Shown piece after piece: positions 7,555 to 16,585 of a stretch of 33,089 nt of DNA (position 1 is the first letter of the stretch; each line of letters starts with the position of its first letter). A model generated the notes under the pieces. That model saw only the letters and a list, made by a program, of their open reading frames with translations, searched no databases and was not told where the DNA came from. This DNA is from Alphaproteobacteria bacterium. GTDB lineage: Bacteria > Pseudomonadota > Alphaproteobacteria > Rhodospirillales > Casp-alpha2. The translations under genes and the position numbers were made by a program. The stretch is taken from contig JAJRRU010000027.1 of assembly GCA_024279135.1 (NCBI GenBank), positions 1-33,089 on the forward strand. The letters are read 5' to 3'.

Positions 7555-9087
7555 TTATAACGGAATATTACCGTGTTTTTTCCACGGGTTTTCGACCAGT
7601 TTGTTTTGCAGCATCCGAAGCGAGCGGCAAATCCGCGCCCGGGTGTTGTGCGGCATGATGACATCATCGATGAAACCACGGCTTCCCGCGACAAAAGGAT
7701 TGGCGAACTGATTGCGGTATTCCTCCGTCCGGGCCGCTATTTTCTTGTCGTCACCGATATCTTTACGGAAGATAATCTCCACCGCACCCTTTGGTCCCAT
7801 AACGGCAATTTCAGCCGTCGGCCAGGCAAAATTCACATCGCCGCGCAAATGTTTGGAACTCATCACATCATAGGCCCCGCCGTATGCTTTGCGGGTGATC
7901 AAGGTAACCTTGGGCACGGTAGCCTCGGCGAAGGCATACAGCAACTTGGCACCATGTTTGATAATGCCACCATATTCCTGCGCCGTTCCCGGCATGAACC
8001 CCGGTACATCCACCAAGGTCACGACCGGGATATTGAAACAATCGCAAAACCGTACAAACCGGGCCGCCTTGATGGACGCATTGATATCCAGACACCCGGC
8101 AAGCACCATGGGCTGGTTGGCGACGATACCCACGGTGGAACCTTCCATGCGGGCGAGACCGATCAGGATATTACCGGCATACTGTGGTTGAAGTTCAAAG
8201 AAATCCCCTTCATCGACCACCTTGCGGATCAATTCCATCATATCGTACGGTTTGTTGGGGTTATCGGGGATCAGGGTATCAAGTGACATCTCGACCCGGC
8301 TCGCTGCATCGGGGGTTTCGCGCACCGGGGGTTTTTCCGTATTGTTGGCAGGCAGAAAGTCCATGAACCGGCGCAGAAACAACAAGGCATCAACATCATT
8401 GTTAAACGATTTATCGGCGACGCCTGAGCGGGATGTATGGGTCGTCGCACCGCCCAGTTCTTCCAGTGAAACATCCTCGTGGGTGACGGTCTTGACCACG
8501 TCCGGGCCGGTTACGAACATGTAGGAGCTGTCTTCCACCATGAAAATAAAATCCGTCATGGCGGGCGAATATACCGCCCCCCCGGCACACGGTCCCATGA
8601 TCATGGAAATCTGCGGGATAACGCCGGACGCCATGACATTACGCTGGAACACCTCGCCATAGGCAGCCAGGGAGTCCACGCCTTCCTGAATGCGCGCACC
8701 ACCGGAATCGTTCAGGCCGATAACGGGTGCTCCCACCTTCATGGCCTGATCCATGATCTTGCATATTTTCATGGCGTGAGAGGCCGAAAGCGAGCCACCG
8801 AATACGGTGAAGTCCTGAGAAAACACAAAAACCTGGCGGCCATTGATTGTCCCGAAGCCGGTCACCACGCCATCCCCGGGAATGGAGTTTTCCGCCATAC
8901 CGAAGTCGGTACAGCGGTGCTCCATAAACATGTCCCATTCTTCGAAACTGTCTTTGTCGAACAACATCTTTATGCGTTCACGAGCGGTCAGCTTACCCTT
9001 TGCATGTTGTGCATCAATCCTGCGTTGGCCACCGCCCAGACGGGCGCGTTCGCGTTTTTCTTCCAATTGGCGGATAATTTTATGCAT
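7555..9087 (-). CDS. pccB: Propionyl-CoA carboxylase carboxyltransferase (beta) subunit
   Basis: The 510-residue subunit transfers the carboxyl group from biotin to propionyl-CoA, giving methylmalonyl-CoA. Both crotonase-fold halves are present. [18 protein letters not shown] and [16 protein letters not shown] form the acyl-CoA side. The C-terminal half has [20 protein letters not shown] and the AYGGAYDVM segment that binds the biotin side. Length and motifs fit PccB rather than AccD. It is the first gene of the pcc set, with 131 bases of non-coding DNA before it. The methylmalonyl-CoA epimerase and mutase genes that usually complete the pathway are not in the window. Confidence 0.95.
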   Translation of the reverse strand: MHKIIRQLEEKRERARLGGGQRRIDAQHAKGKLTARERIKMLFDKDSFEEWDMFMEHRCTDFGMAENSIPGDGVVTGFGTINGRQVFVFSQDFTVFGGSLSASHAMKICKIMDQAMKVGAPVIGLNDSGGARIQEGVDSLAAYGEVFQRNVMASGVIPQISMIMGPCAGGAVYSPAMTDFIFMVEDSSYMFVTGPDVVKTVTHEDVSLEELGGATTHTSRSGVADKSFNNDVDALLFLRRFMDFLPANNTEKPPVRETPDAASRVEMSLDTLIPDNPNKPYDMMELIRKVVDEGDFFELQPQYAGNILIGLARMEGSTVGIVANQPMVLAGCLDINASIKAARFVRFCDCFNIPVVTLVDVPGFMPGTAQEYGGIIKHGAKLLYAFAEATVPKVTLITRKAYGGAYDVMSSKHLRGDVNFAWPTAEIAVMGPKGAVEIIFRKDIGDDKKIAARTEEYRNQFANPFVAGSRGFIDDVIMPHNTRARICRSLRMLQNKLVENPWKKHGNIPL

Positions 9088-9218
9088 GGGTACCGTGCCT
9101 GCTTTCCGAGATTTAGTGCCAGCCCTGTCTTACTGTAATACTGATCGATTGCCCAATTTACGGTGCAGAACCAGAGCAATCCAGCAATTTGGTAATAAAA
9201 TACGTTATTTAGCTATGT

Positions 9219-9938
9219 TCAGGCCTGCTCGGCGTCGAGCAGGGATAAAAACCGGACTGTGGCATCCAGATCGGACTTTAAGCCCTCTCGCCGCCCGGTG
9301 GCTTCGTCATCCTCACCCCAGGTTTCTACCTGATATAATTCATCCAAAAATGCCACCTGAAATGCCCGCTCCGGCGATATATGCCGCTCATACAATGCAA
9401 GACCAATGGTCACCGAGCCGAGCACACCCACCATGTCCACACACGCCGCCAGATGGAAGGCATCAAACGCTTTGAGCGCACTGCGCACCGCCACGACGGC
9501 CTGTTCGGGTTGTTCCAGATGCACAATGCCCGACGTGGTCCGCAAATGAACATCAAACCGGCTGCCCATCCAGTCGATCAAAGGCTGCCAGGCATCACGC
9601 TGGCGCTTGACCAGATCGTCGGGGCGCTCGGCCCAATAACAGACCAGATCAGACTTCAGGTAATCTTCAATTTGACCGATAAAGGTTTCCCGCCCCGGCG
9701 TTACACGGTCTATGGCGGCGTTGGCGAGGCCGCACAGGGCCATGGTGTTGGGATCGACTTTATCGCCCTGTTCATTCCATTCTGCGGCCATGGCCTGGGC
9801 GAGAGCGCGTCTGGGCACACATTGCAGCTCTCCCGATGGCGTGCGAACTTCACGGCCATCCAGCTCAATCTTCCATCCCCCGTCAACCTCAACAACAGCA
9901 GCATTCTTATAAAAACGGTTATTAGTCTTTTTACTCAA
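9219..9938 (-). CDS. ATP12-family F1-ATPase assembly chaperone
   Basis: The 239-residue protein resembles ATP12, which in mitochondria binds the F1 alpha subunit before it assembles with beta. The alphaproteobacterial homologues are thought to act likewise. Visible signatures are an N-terminal beta-rich part (GWKIELDGREVRTPSG), AQAMAAEWNEQGDKVDPNTM, LANAAIDRV, and DLVCYWAERPDDLVKRQRDAW, then an all-helical C-terminal half. The start is taken as TTG at 9936-9938, with GGAAG six bases upstream. No ATP synthase genes are in the window. Confidence 0.88.
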   Translation of the reverse strand: MSKKTNNRFYKNAAVVEVDGGWKIELDGREVRTPSGELQCVPRRALAQAMAAEWNEQGDKVDPNTMALCGLANAAIDRVTPGRETFIGQIEDYLKSDLVCYWAERPDDLVKRQRDAWQPLIDWMGSRFDVHLRTTSGIVHLEQPEQAVVAVRSALKAFDAFHLAACVDMVGVLGSVTIGLALYERHISPERAFQVAFLDELYQVETWGEDDEATGRREGLKSDLDATVRFLSLLDAEQA

Positions 9939-9976
9939 TGACGGCTTCCCGGAAAAAAAAGAGGATCAGTATTGAT

Positions 9977-12007
9977 TTATTTTTGCGCCTTGAGCGGTTT
10001 ACCGGCCAGCGCAAGGGCACAATAGTCTGTATTGTCGGTGGCATCAACGGCGGCCCCGACGACCGCACCCAACAGCGATGACAGCCCCCCCGTTGCGATA
10101 CCGGCGGCTATGGAAGCAACCCCCATCGCCACATCTGCCGCATCCGGTCCGATAGACGGTTCTTTAAAAGTTCCCGAGGCGATAATGCCGATTTCAGCAA
10201 CCGACATCAGGCTTGCGGTTTTGGCTCGCGGATCGAAACGCATGTCCAGTTTTTCGTCCCGCAAATCCAGCTTGCCCTCGCCTACGATGGAAAAAACACC
10301 GGTCTCAAACACGGTCGCCTTGCTGTTAGCCATGCCATTGACGATATCAAAATCGACCACGGCACAACGCAGAATTTTTGCCTCTTCACCTTCAAACAAG
10401 GCCGCCAGAGGCCCGGTAGCGAAGGCCAAAGCACCGCTGTCAATATAACCATCCCTGGTCGAGACCCGCAGTTTACCGTTCATCCCGGCCATCAGTGAAC
10501 GCACAGACGAGCCGTTCGCCTTGATATTGATATCCAGATCAGCCTTGCCACGGATCATGTCATCCCCGGCACTTTGTTTATAGATCTGACCATAATCAAG
10601 CTGGCTTACCTTGAGCGCCAGATCAAGTTTGGCCTTTGCCCCTGTTCCGTCGAGTGCCAGAGTTCCGTCGATTTTACCACCGGCAAGGACAGCTTGTAAC
10701 GTGGAGAGCGAAAGCCTGCCATCCTTCAGGGCCAGAACCAGATTAATATCACTGAGCTTCATATCCTGGGCGATCAGGCTCCTGCCCGAAAAATCGATCT
10801 CGGCATTAACGGCTTTCAGGCCATCGAGGACCAAGGCATCGGCCGGGAAAACCCGCCCATCGTCCGGTTTTGCCGATCCGGAAGCCGTCGATTGGGTTTG
10901 AGTGCTGGTTTGAGTCGGTTTCTCATCCGATTGTTTAATAACATCAGCCAGATCAAACAGCTCGGAAATCAGGCTGGCACTGATCGCTGGAACAGAATCT
11001 GAAATATTGAGAGACAGGTTACCGCCAAGGTCACTGCCGCCGATTTTTATCCGCAAACCGTCAACGGCAAAGCCCCCGTCGGCGCTATCACGAAAAGCCC
11101 CATCGACAGAAAACGAATTTGCCGTCAACCCGGTATCACCGGTAACACCGGCCAGTGCCATGGCGCGGGCAGCAACGGCGCCAAGATTATCCCCTTTTAG
11201 GGAAAATCCCATATTAAATCCCTTGCCCGCCTGGGGATTGGCAATGGTGCCATCCAGAACAAGGGTTGAGCCCAGTACGGACATATCGAGCTTCAACGGG
11301 AACATCCGGTTGTTGCTCAACACATCTACCGAGCCGATATCGCCCTTTATTGTTATGATCTCTTGATTGATCGCGGCTTCCATAACCAGTTGCATGGGAC
11401 TATCAGAACCGGTTGACGACAACTCGAGAACCGGCAGGGACAGACTTTGGCTCTCGCCGCTGACGCCATCTTTGTAAATAATGGTGACATCATGGATTTG
11501 TAAACTATTGATCACCGGGATCGTGATATCAGAAGATTCTGATGATTGCCCGGTATTTTGTTCAGAGCCCTGTTCAGAATTCTGGATATCCGTCCCGGCA
11601 GTGGTTGAGCCACCATCAAATTGCCAGTTCGCAGTTCCCTTGCTGTCGGTTTCCAGCAACACACGGACCCCCTGCAAGACAACCCGCTTGATCAGGATTT
11701 CACCATTCAACAGGGGTAACAGTTCCACTTCGGCAGCAAAGCTGTCCAGGGAAAACATGTTAGGCTCACTGCCCCAGGTTGCGTTGCTGAATGTAACACC
11801 GTTCACGGCTATGGACGGCGTCAGGGAAATTTTCAGATCCAGATCACCCGTAATGGTTAGATCCCGCCCGGTGGCCTGTTTGGCTTTTTCGGCGATCATG
11901 GGGCGGTATTCGTTAAAATCCATAGATTGCAGGATAGCAACACCGGCGATGATCAGCGCTATCAGCAACACACCAAGAATACTTACTATTTTGATCAGTT
12001 TACGCAT
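9977..12007 (-). CDS. AsmA-family protein
   Basis: The 676-residue protein has one N-terminal membrane segment (about 7-27, rich in Leu/Ile/Val) and a large periplasmic body. The AsmA N-terminal block follows, including ATGRDLTITGDLDLKISLTP and the LLNGEILIKRVVLQG strand. Later there are repeated amphipathic beta segments and an AsmA-like C-terminal block near the end. A Ser/Gln/Thr-rich linker lies at about 133-160 and another near 360-380. AsmA-like proteins are linked to envelope biogenesis and, in the larger YhdP/TamB types, to phospholipid transport between membranes. The role of this member is not known. GGAGA precedes the ATG, and the HAD gene stops 15 bases upstream, so the two are probably cotranscribed. 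Confidence 0.85.
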   Translation of the reverse strand: MRKLIKIVSILGVLLIALIIAGVAILQSMDFNEYRPMIAEKAKQATGRDLTITGDLDLKISLTPSIAVNGVTFSNATWGSEPNMFSLDSFAAEVELLPLLNGEILIKRVVLQGVRVLLETDSKGTANWQFDGGSTTAGTDIQNSEQGSEQNTGQSSESSDITIPVINSLQIHDVTIIYKDGVSGESQSLSLPVLELSSTGSDSPMQLVMEAAINQEIITIKGDIGSVDVLSNNRMFPLKLDMSVLGSTLVLDGTIANPQAGKGFNMGFSLKGDNLGAVAARAMALAGVTGDTGLTANSFSVDGAFRDSADGGFAVDGLRIKIGGSDLGGNLSLNISDSVPAISASLISELFDLADVIKQSDEKPTQTSTQTQSTASGSAKPDDGRVFPADALVLDGLKAVNAEIDFSGRSLIAQDMKLSDINLVLALKDGRLSLSTLQAVLAGGKIDGTLALDGTGAKAKLDLALKVSQLDYGQIYKQSAGDDMIRGKADLDINIKANGSSVRSLMAGMNGKLRVSTRDGYIDSGALAFATGPLAALFEGEEAKILRCAVVDFDIVNGMANSKATVFETGVFSIVGEGKLDLRDEKLDMRFDPRAKTASLMSVAEIGIIASGTFKEPSIGPDAADVAMGVASIAAGIATGGLSSLLGAVVGAAVDATDNTDYCALALAGKPLKAQK

Positions 12008-12022
12008 CGTAATTATCTCCAG

Positions 12023-12700
12023 TTATCCATCAGGTACCGATAAATCATTAAGGACTTGCGGCAACACAGAAAACTCATCAATAACCACACAGGCCCCACA
12101 GCGATGTAATTCATCGCGATCATGATACCCCCACGATACACCAATACCTTTGGTTCGGGCATTACTGGCCATGTCCATATCGAAAGTCGTATCACCGATC
12201 ATAAAGGTATCGGCCGCCGCCACACCGGTTTCCGCCATGGCGCGGAGCAGCATATCCGGGTTTGGTTTGCCCAGTGCCACATCGCCAGTCTGCATGGTAA
12301 CAAAATGTTTGAAAAATCCGTGATTTTCCAGCGTTGCCTTCAAGCCACGCATGGCCTTTCCGGTTGCAATGCCGAGCAGCCAGCCATCGCGCAACAGCGC
12401 ATCAAACATGGGCTCAACACCGGGAAAAAGAGGTTCGTCCACACCACCGGCCTGACGGTTGTTATAAAATATATCCTTGTAGGTCTGGGCCATCTGTTGG
12501 GTAAGGACTTCTGTTGACCCATCCAGTAAAACACCGATTGCTTCATCCAGAGGCAGACCAATAACACGGCGGATGGCATGGGCGGTGGGTTGTTCATAGG
12601 AATGGGCCACAAACGCCGCCGTCATGGTCGCAATAATAGCGTGTTGTGAGTCGACCAGAGTGCCATCACAATCGAATATAGCTAGACGCAAATTATTCAT
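12023..12700 (-). CDS. HAD-superfamily phosphatase, phosphoglycolate-phosphatase-like
   Basis: From the ATG at 12700 the protein has 225 residues. Motif I is FDCDGTLVDS, with nucleophile Asp10 and acid/base Asp12. A helical cap lies at about 20-85, motif II is IATGKA, motif III is the Lys of GKPNPDM, and motif IV is IGDTTFDMDMA. The cap type fits Gph/PPase-like enzymes, which hydrolyse small phosphate esters. The substrate is uncertain. A longer reading from TTG at 12736 adds 12 residues but leaves almost no space after its AAGGA, and family members begin close to motif I, so I chose 12700. The gene is followed directly by the AsmA-family gene. Confidence 0.87.
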   Translation of the reverse strand: MNNLRLAIFDCDGTLVDSQHAIIATMTAAFVAHSYEQPTAHAIRRVIGLPLDEAIGVLLDGSTEVLTQQMAQTYKDIFYNNRQAGGVDEPLFPGVEPMFDALLRDGWLLGIATGKAMRGLKATLENHGFFKHFVTMQTGDVALGKPNPDMLLRAMAETGVAAADTFMIGDTTFDMDMASNARTKGIGVSWGYHDRDELHRCGACVVIDEFSVLPQVLNDLSVPDG

Positions 12701-12754
12701 GATCCAGTGATACACATATAAAACGAATGGGTACAATCCTTAATTACAGATAGT

Positions 12755-12783
12755 TTGACGAGTACCAAACGCTGGTATAGGAT
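12755..12783 (+). promoter_or_regulatory. Candidate promoter of the OmpA-type lipoprotein gene
   Basis: TTGACG (12755-12760) and TAGGAT (12778-12783) are 17 bases apart, giving a leader of about 65 bases before the ATG at 12857. The -35 is a near-perfect match to the housekeeping consensus. Confidence 0.55.
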
Positions 12784-12856
12784 TTTTGAGTAATTCAAGT
12801 AAAGATTACAGGGGCATCAGAATACATCAACAATATATCTTTGAAGGAATTTTGGT

Positions 12857-13771
12857 ATGAAATCACTCATGAGGCGTTTTCCGACACTTGTGGTAATTGG
12901 TCTTGTTTCACCATTACTGGCTGCTTGCGGCACCGTAGATCTGGACGAAGTCAAATCAATGACGGTGACCAGTTCACCCTTCTCCAGAGCCCTTCACATG
13001 GAATACCTGGACCTGGCCTATGCCGAAGCCGGTGAAACCGACTGGAATGATGCTAATTATTTTGGAGCCAAGGCACTGGAAGTCGCCAACGGCATGTCAT
13101 TACCAGGCCCGCAACCGGTCAGCGAACGTGAAATTCCTACTGATATCCAGGCCGAAATGAGCGCATTGCATAAAGCCCTGCTGACCCGCCTCGATTACGC
13201 TCGCAGCAAAAAACCGAAAGATGCAGCCCGTGCCCAGGCGATGTTTGACTGCTGGATGCAGGAACAGGAAGAAAACTTCCAACCCGAAGATATTGCGGCC
13301 TGTCGAGCAGGCTTCAAAACGGCTTTTGACGCCATTAAGATACCACCGGCACCTGAAGCCCCCATGGCTAAAGCGGCCCCCGCCCCGGCTCCCGCACCTG
13401 CCCCGGCACCGGCCCCAGAGCCTGCCCGGATTGCCTCTGCCGGTCCGTTTACTGTGTATTTCGACTACAACAGTTCAGAAATTAACAGCGATGCCAATTC
13501 AATACTGGACTATGTGGCTAATCATGTAATCGCCAAAGATGAAGACGGACTCGCCGACATTGCCGGACACACCGATACATCGGGTTCAGGCAGCTATAAC
13601 GACGCTCTGGCTGAAAGGCGTTCCATCGCTGTCTATAATGCTCTGAAACAACGCGGCATGAATGCAGGCCTCATCAGATCGTCTTTTGGTGAATCACAGA
13701 ATGCAGTTGCAACCGGTGACGGCAAAAATTCAGCAAAAAATCGCCGTGTAGAAATAAACCTGTCACGGTAG
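12857..13771 (+). CDS. OmpA-family peptidoglycan-associated lipoprotein
   Basis: The 304-residue precursor has a lipoprotein signal: MKSLMRR, a hydrophobic core and lipobox LAAC with Cys24. Gly at +2 fits outer-membrane sorting. A helical domain (about 45-165) precedes a Pro/Ala linker of repeated AP units (about 172-190) and a C-terminal OmpA-like domain: FTVYFDYNSSEIN, then IAGHTDTSGSGSYNDALAERRS, then NRRVEI. The Asp and Arg that bind meso-diaminopimelate in this family are present. The protein likely tethers the outer membrane to peptidoglycan. It is transcribed from its own promoter against its neighbours. AAGGA precedes the ATG, and the gene ends in TAG. Confidence 0.9.
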   Translation: MKSLMRRFPTLVVIGLVSPLLAACGTVDLDEVKSMTVTSSPFSRALHMEYLDLAYAEAGETDWNDANYFGAKALEVANGMSLPGPQPVSEREIPTDIQAEMSALHKALLTRLDYARSKKPKDAARAQAMFDCWMQEQEENFQPEDIAACRAGFKTAFDAIKIPPAPEAPMAKAAPAPAPAPAPAPAPEPARIASAGPFTVYFDYNSSEINSDANSILDYVANHVIAKDEDGLADIAGHTDTSGSGSYNDALAERRSIAVYNALKQRGMNAGLIRSSFGESQNAVATGDGKNSAKNRRVEINLSR

Positions 13772-13795
13772 AAAATTTACGAGATGGGCCGCGGT

Positions 13796-14815
13796 CTAGT
13801 CAAATTCCGGCCATTGTGGAATTTGACTATGATCGTTTTCGGCAAAGCCCAGAAACTGCCAGCTTTTGCACATATGATCCCTCAACGGTGCCAGGACGTC
13901 CAGACGCCCACCCCCCGGATGAGGGATCGAAATAGCCCGGGCGTGGAGGTGCAGACGCGGCGCGATGGCATCCGATCCTGATGCCATGGCTTCCTCGCCG
14001 CCGTATTTTCCATCACCGGTAATAGGTGAGCCTATTTCGGCCATGTGAACGCGCAACTGGTGTGTTCGCCCGGTTTGTGGATAGAGGGCGAGCCAGGCCA
14101 GCTTTTGCCCGGCACGTTCCAGTGTTTCATAATATGTGACGGCCCACTTACCGCCTTCCTCGTCGGCGACCATCTGTTCACGACCGCCCGAGCGCGTGAC
14201 ACACATGGCTTTCGACAGGGCCAGATCAACCTTGCCACTGGCCGGGCGCGGAGCACCCGATACAAGCGCCCAATACAACTTGCGGGCTTCTTTGGTGCGA
14301 AATGCAGCGGTCAGGCTGCGAGCGGCCTTCGACGTGGCCGCCAGCACCAGGATGCCGCTGGTATCCTTGTCCAGACGATGGACCAACCGGGGTTTCTCAG
14401 CCCCTTCATCTACCAATCCGGCAAGCAAGCCATCGATGTGGATTTTCGTACCGCTGCCGCCCTGCACAGCCAGCCCCGATGGTTTATTGAGGATGATGAC
14501 ATGATGATCGCGGTGGATCACCATTGCGTTTATGAATTCCCGGTCCTGTTGGGTTATAACGGGGGATTTTTTAATCCGACCGGCCTGGGGTTTGACTTGC
14601 AGAGGTGGCACGCGGACGACCTGTCCACCCAGAACACGACCATTGGCCTTGACCCGGGCACCATCCAGACGGATCTGGCCCTTGCGCAACAGTTTCTGCA
14701 ACTGGCCCTGTCCCAGATCCGGGAAATGGTGGCGGAACCATCGGTCCAGGCGCATCCCTTCTTCGTCCGGGTTAATTTCTATATGTTGTACGCCGGTAAT
14801 CTTTTCCATGCTCAT
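13796..14815 (-). CDS. rluC: Ribosomal large subunit pseudouridine synthase, RluC/RluD type
   Basis: The 339-residue enzyme has an S4 RNA-binding domain (about 18-75, MRLDRWFRHHFPDLG and RLDGARVKANGRV). A catalytic domain follows with HRLDKDTSGILVLA at 146-159, where Asp149 is the nucleophile. A later GRTHQLRVHMAEIGSPITGD motif is also present. These enzymes isomerise specific uridines in 23S rRNA. The S4 domain and position after crcB fit RluC, but the exact target sites are inferred. ATG 14813-14815 directly follows the crcB stop (TGAATG), so translation is probably coupled. The last codons form half of a 12-base inverted repeat. Confidence 0.92.
   Translation of the reverse strand: MSMEKITGVQHIEINPDEEGMRLDRWFRHHFPDLGQGQLQKLLRKGQIRLDGARVKANGRVLGGQVVRVPPLQVKPQAGRIKKSPVITQQDREFINAMVIHRDHHVIILNKPSGLAVQGGSGTKIHIDGLLAGLVDEGAEKPRLVHRLDKDTSGILVLAATSKAARSLTAAFRTKEARKLYWALVSGAPRPASGKVDLALSKAMCVTRSGGREQMVADEEGGKWAVTYYETLERAGQKLAWLALYPQTGRTHQLRVHMAEIGSPITGDGKYGGEEAMASGSDAIAPRLHLHARAISIPHPGGGRLDVLAPLRDHMCKSWQFLGFAENDHSQIPQWPEFD
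13797..13829. repeat. Perfect 12-base inverted repeat between convergent genes
   Basis: TAGTCAAATTCC (13797-13808) and its exact complement (13818-13829) flank a 9-base spacer. The structure covers the last codons and stop of rluC and lies just after the convergent lipoprotein gene. No T run follows it on either strand, so it is not a textbook terminator, though it may help to end or protect the converging transcripts. Confidence 0.6.
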
Positions 14816-15214
14816 TCAGGTCCAGACCTGGCGGAACACGGCCATGCCTGCCAACAGGGCGAAAACAGCCAGGATAATCGAGCCCGCAATATAACCACCG
14901 ACCTGAAAGAAGTTTCCCCGGGTGATCAGCACCTGAATATCCAGCGACAGGGTGGAGAATGTGGTAAATCCGCCCAGCACTCCGACCACCAGCATGGCTC
15001 GTATAGCCTGGGATGGTGACCAGACCAGCGCCATAGTTTCGATTAAACAGCCGAGCAGGAATGAACCCAGCACATTGACTACAATCGTACCCCATGGGAA
15101 ACCCGGGCCAAACCAGTGTCCGACAGCGCTCATCACCCCGTACCGGGCGACGGCACCGAACGCACCGCCGACGGCAACGGCCAGCAGAAGTCCTGTATTT
15201 CCAAATTGTGCCAT
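14816..15214 (-). CDS. crcB: Fluoride channel CrcB/Fluc
   Basis: The 132-residue inner-membrane protein has four hydrophobic segments. Family signatures are GAFGAVARY (18-26), GTIVVNVLG with Asn47, and GGFTTFSTLSLD at 81-92, which carries the phenylalanines and the sodium-binding turn of Fluc channels. These small dual-topology dimers let fluoride leak out of the cell. I see no fluoride riboswitch upstream: the gene starts 10 bases after the rarA stop and is probably read with it. It overlaps nothing but touches rluC. Confidence 0.93.
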   Translation of the reverse strand: MAQFGNTGLLLAVAVGGAFGAVARYGVMSAVGHWFGPGFPWGTIVVNVLGSFLLGCLIETMALVWSPSQAIRAMLVVGVLGGFTTFSTLSLDIQVLITRGNFFQVGGYIAGSIILAVFALLAGMAVFRQVWT

Positions 15215-15223
15215 GATGAATGT

Positions 15224-16585
15224 TTAATCCTTCTTTTTACCCTTGGATATACCCTTGGATTTACCATTGGAAGCAACCTTTTCCTGACGCCTGTCTTGAC
15301 GCTTGTCTTGCCAATAGGCAAGACGTTTTCCAATTTCCCGCTCGAATCCTTTATCGCCGGGTGCATAAAACTGTTGCCGTGCCATGCCATCGGGGAAATA
15401 GTTCTGGCCGGAAAATCCATCTTCGGCATTATGATCGTATTCATAACCTGCACCATATCCCAAATCTTTCATCAGGCCGGTCGGCGCATTGAGAATATGT
15501 TTCGGCGGTTCCAGTGAGCCGGTCTGGCGAGCCGATTTTTTGGCCAGTTTTTCGGCCCGGTAAGCCGCATTGGATTTAGGGGCGCTGGCCAGATAAAGCA
15601 GACACTGGACCAGTGCCAGTTCGCCTTCCGGTGAGCCAAGTCGCTCAAAAGTCTGCCACGCCGCCATGGCCTGTACCAGGGCATTGGGGTCGGCCAGGCC
15701 GATATCCTCGGAGGCAAAGCGTGTCATGCGCCGTGCAATGTATTTGGGGTCTTCCCCGCCATCGATCATGCGTTGGAACCAATAAAGTGCGGCGTCGGCA
15801 TCCGAGCCGCGCAATGATTTATGCAGGGCGCTGATAAGATTATAATGCCCGTCACGGGATTTATCATAAAGCGGCATTCTGCGCTGGACGGCGTGGGCCA
15901 GACCGGCAACATCCAATTTATCTGCACTTGGCATTTTCAGCAGGGCCTCTGCCAGATTGAGCAAATAACGCCCATCACCATCGGCCATGGCTCGCAAGGC
16001 GACCCTGGCATCCTCCTCCAATGGCATTGAATGGCCCGTATCGGTCTCTGCGCGTAGCAGCAAGGTTTCCAGGGCTTCGTCACCCAGACGATTCAACACA
16101 AGCACCTGACAGCGCGATAACAGGGCAGCATTCAGCTCGAATGAAGGGTTTTCCGTTGTTGCGCCGACCAGCACCACGGTGCCATCTTCCACATAGGGTA
16201 GAAAACCGTCCTGTTGGATACGGTTGAAGCGGTGGACCTCATCGATAAACAACAAGGTTCCCCTGCCCGCTTCGCGGTTGACTTTAGCCCGATCAAAAAC
16301 TTTCTTCAGATCAGCGACGCCTGAAAATACCGCCGACATGTGTTCGAACGCCATATCGGTATGTTGCGCCAGCAAGCGCGCTATAGTGGTCTTGCCCGTA
16401 CCCGGCGGCCCCCACATGATCAAGGATGACAACATGCCCGGTGCCAGCATACGCCGTAAGGGTCCTTCGCCATCGGGGCCAGCAAAACCTAGCAAATGGT
16501 CCTGGCCAACAACCTGTTCAATGGTTGCCGGTCTCAGGCGGTCGGCAAGAGGCCGGGGTGCCTGGCTTTCAAATAGCGTCGTCAC
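15224..16585 (-). CDS. rarA: Replication-associated recombination protein RarA (MgsA) AAA+ ATPase
   Basis: The 453-residue cytosolic ATPase acts at stalled replication forks. Its clamp-loader-like AAA+ core has Walker A GPPGTGKT (59-66), Walker B LLFIDEVH (111-118), sensor 1 GATTENPSFE and a C-terminal part with YLASAPKSNAAY and PKHILNAPTGLMKDLGYG, typical of RarA/MgsA. The start is GTG at 16583-16585, overlapping the protease stop by three bases, so translation is probably coupled. The tail ends in a Lys/Gly/Ser-rich stretch of about 18 residues that looks disordered. Confidence 0.95.
   Translation of the reverse strand: MTTLFESQAPRPLADRLRPATIEQVVGQDHLLGFAGPDGEGPLRRMLAPGMLSSLIMWGPPGTGKTTIARLLAQHTDMAFEHMSAVFSGVADLKKVFDRAKVNREAGRGTLLFIDEVHRFNRIQQDGFLPYVEDGTVVLVGATTENPSFELNAALLSRCQVLVLNRLGDEALETLLLRAETDTGHSMPLEEDARVALRAMADGDGRYLLNLAEALLKMPSADKLDVAGLAHAVQRRMPLYDKSRDGHYNLISALHKSLRGSDADAALYWFQRMIDGGEDPKYIARRMTRFASEDIGLADPNALVQAMAAWQTFERLGSPEGELALVQCLLYLASAPKSNAAYRAEKLAKKSARQTGSLEPPKHILNAPTGLMKDLGYGAGYEYDHNAEDGFSGQNYFPDGMARQQFYAPGDKGFEREIGKRLAYWQDKRQDRRQEKVASNGKSKGISKGKKKD

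Noticed and set aside
6331-7560. A 409-codon open frame on the plus strand opposite pccA.
   Set aside because: It is the antisense of a conserved gene with strong codon bias and shows no family motif. Other long open frames opposite secY, rplD and pccB are of the same kind.
14816-15223. A fluoride riboswitch before crcB.
   Set aside because: Only nine bases separate crcB from rarA, which leaves no room, and no such fold is apparent in the rarA end.
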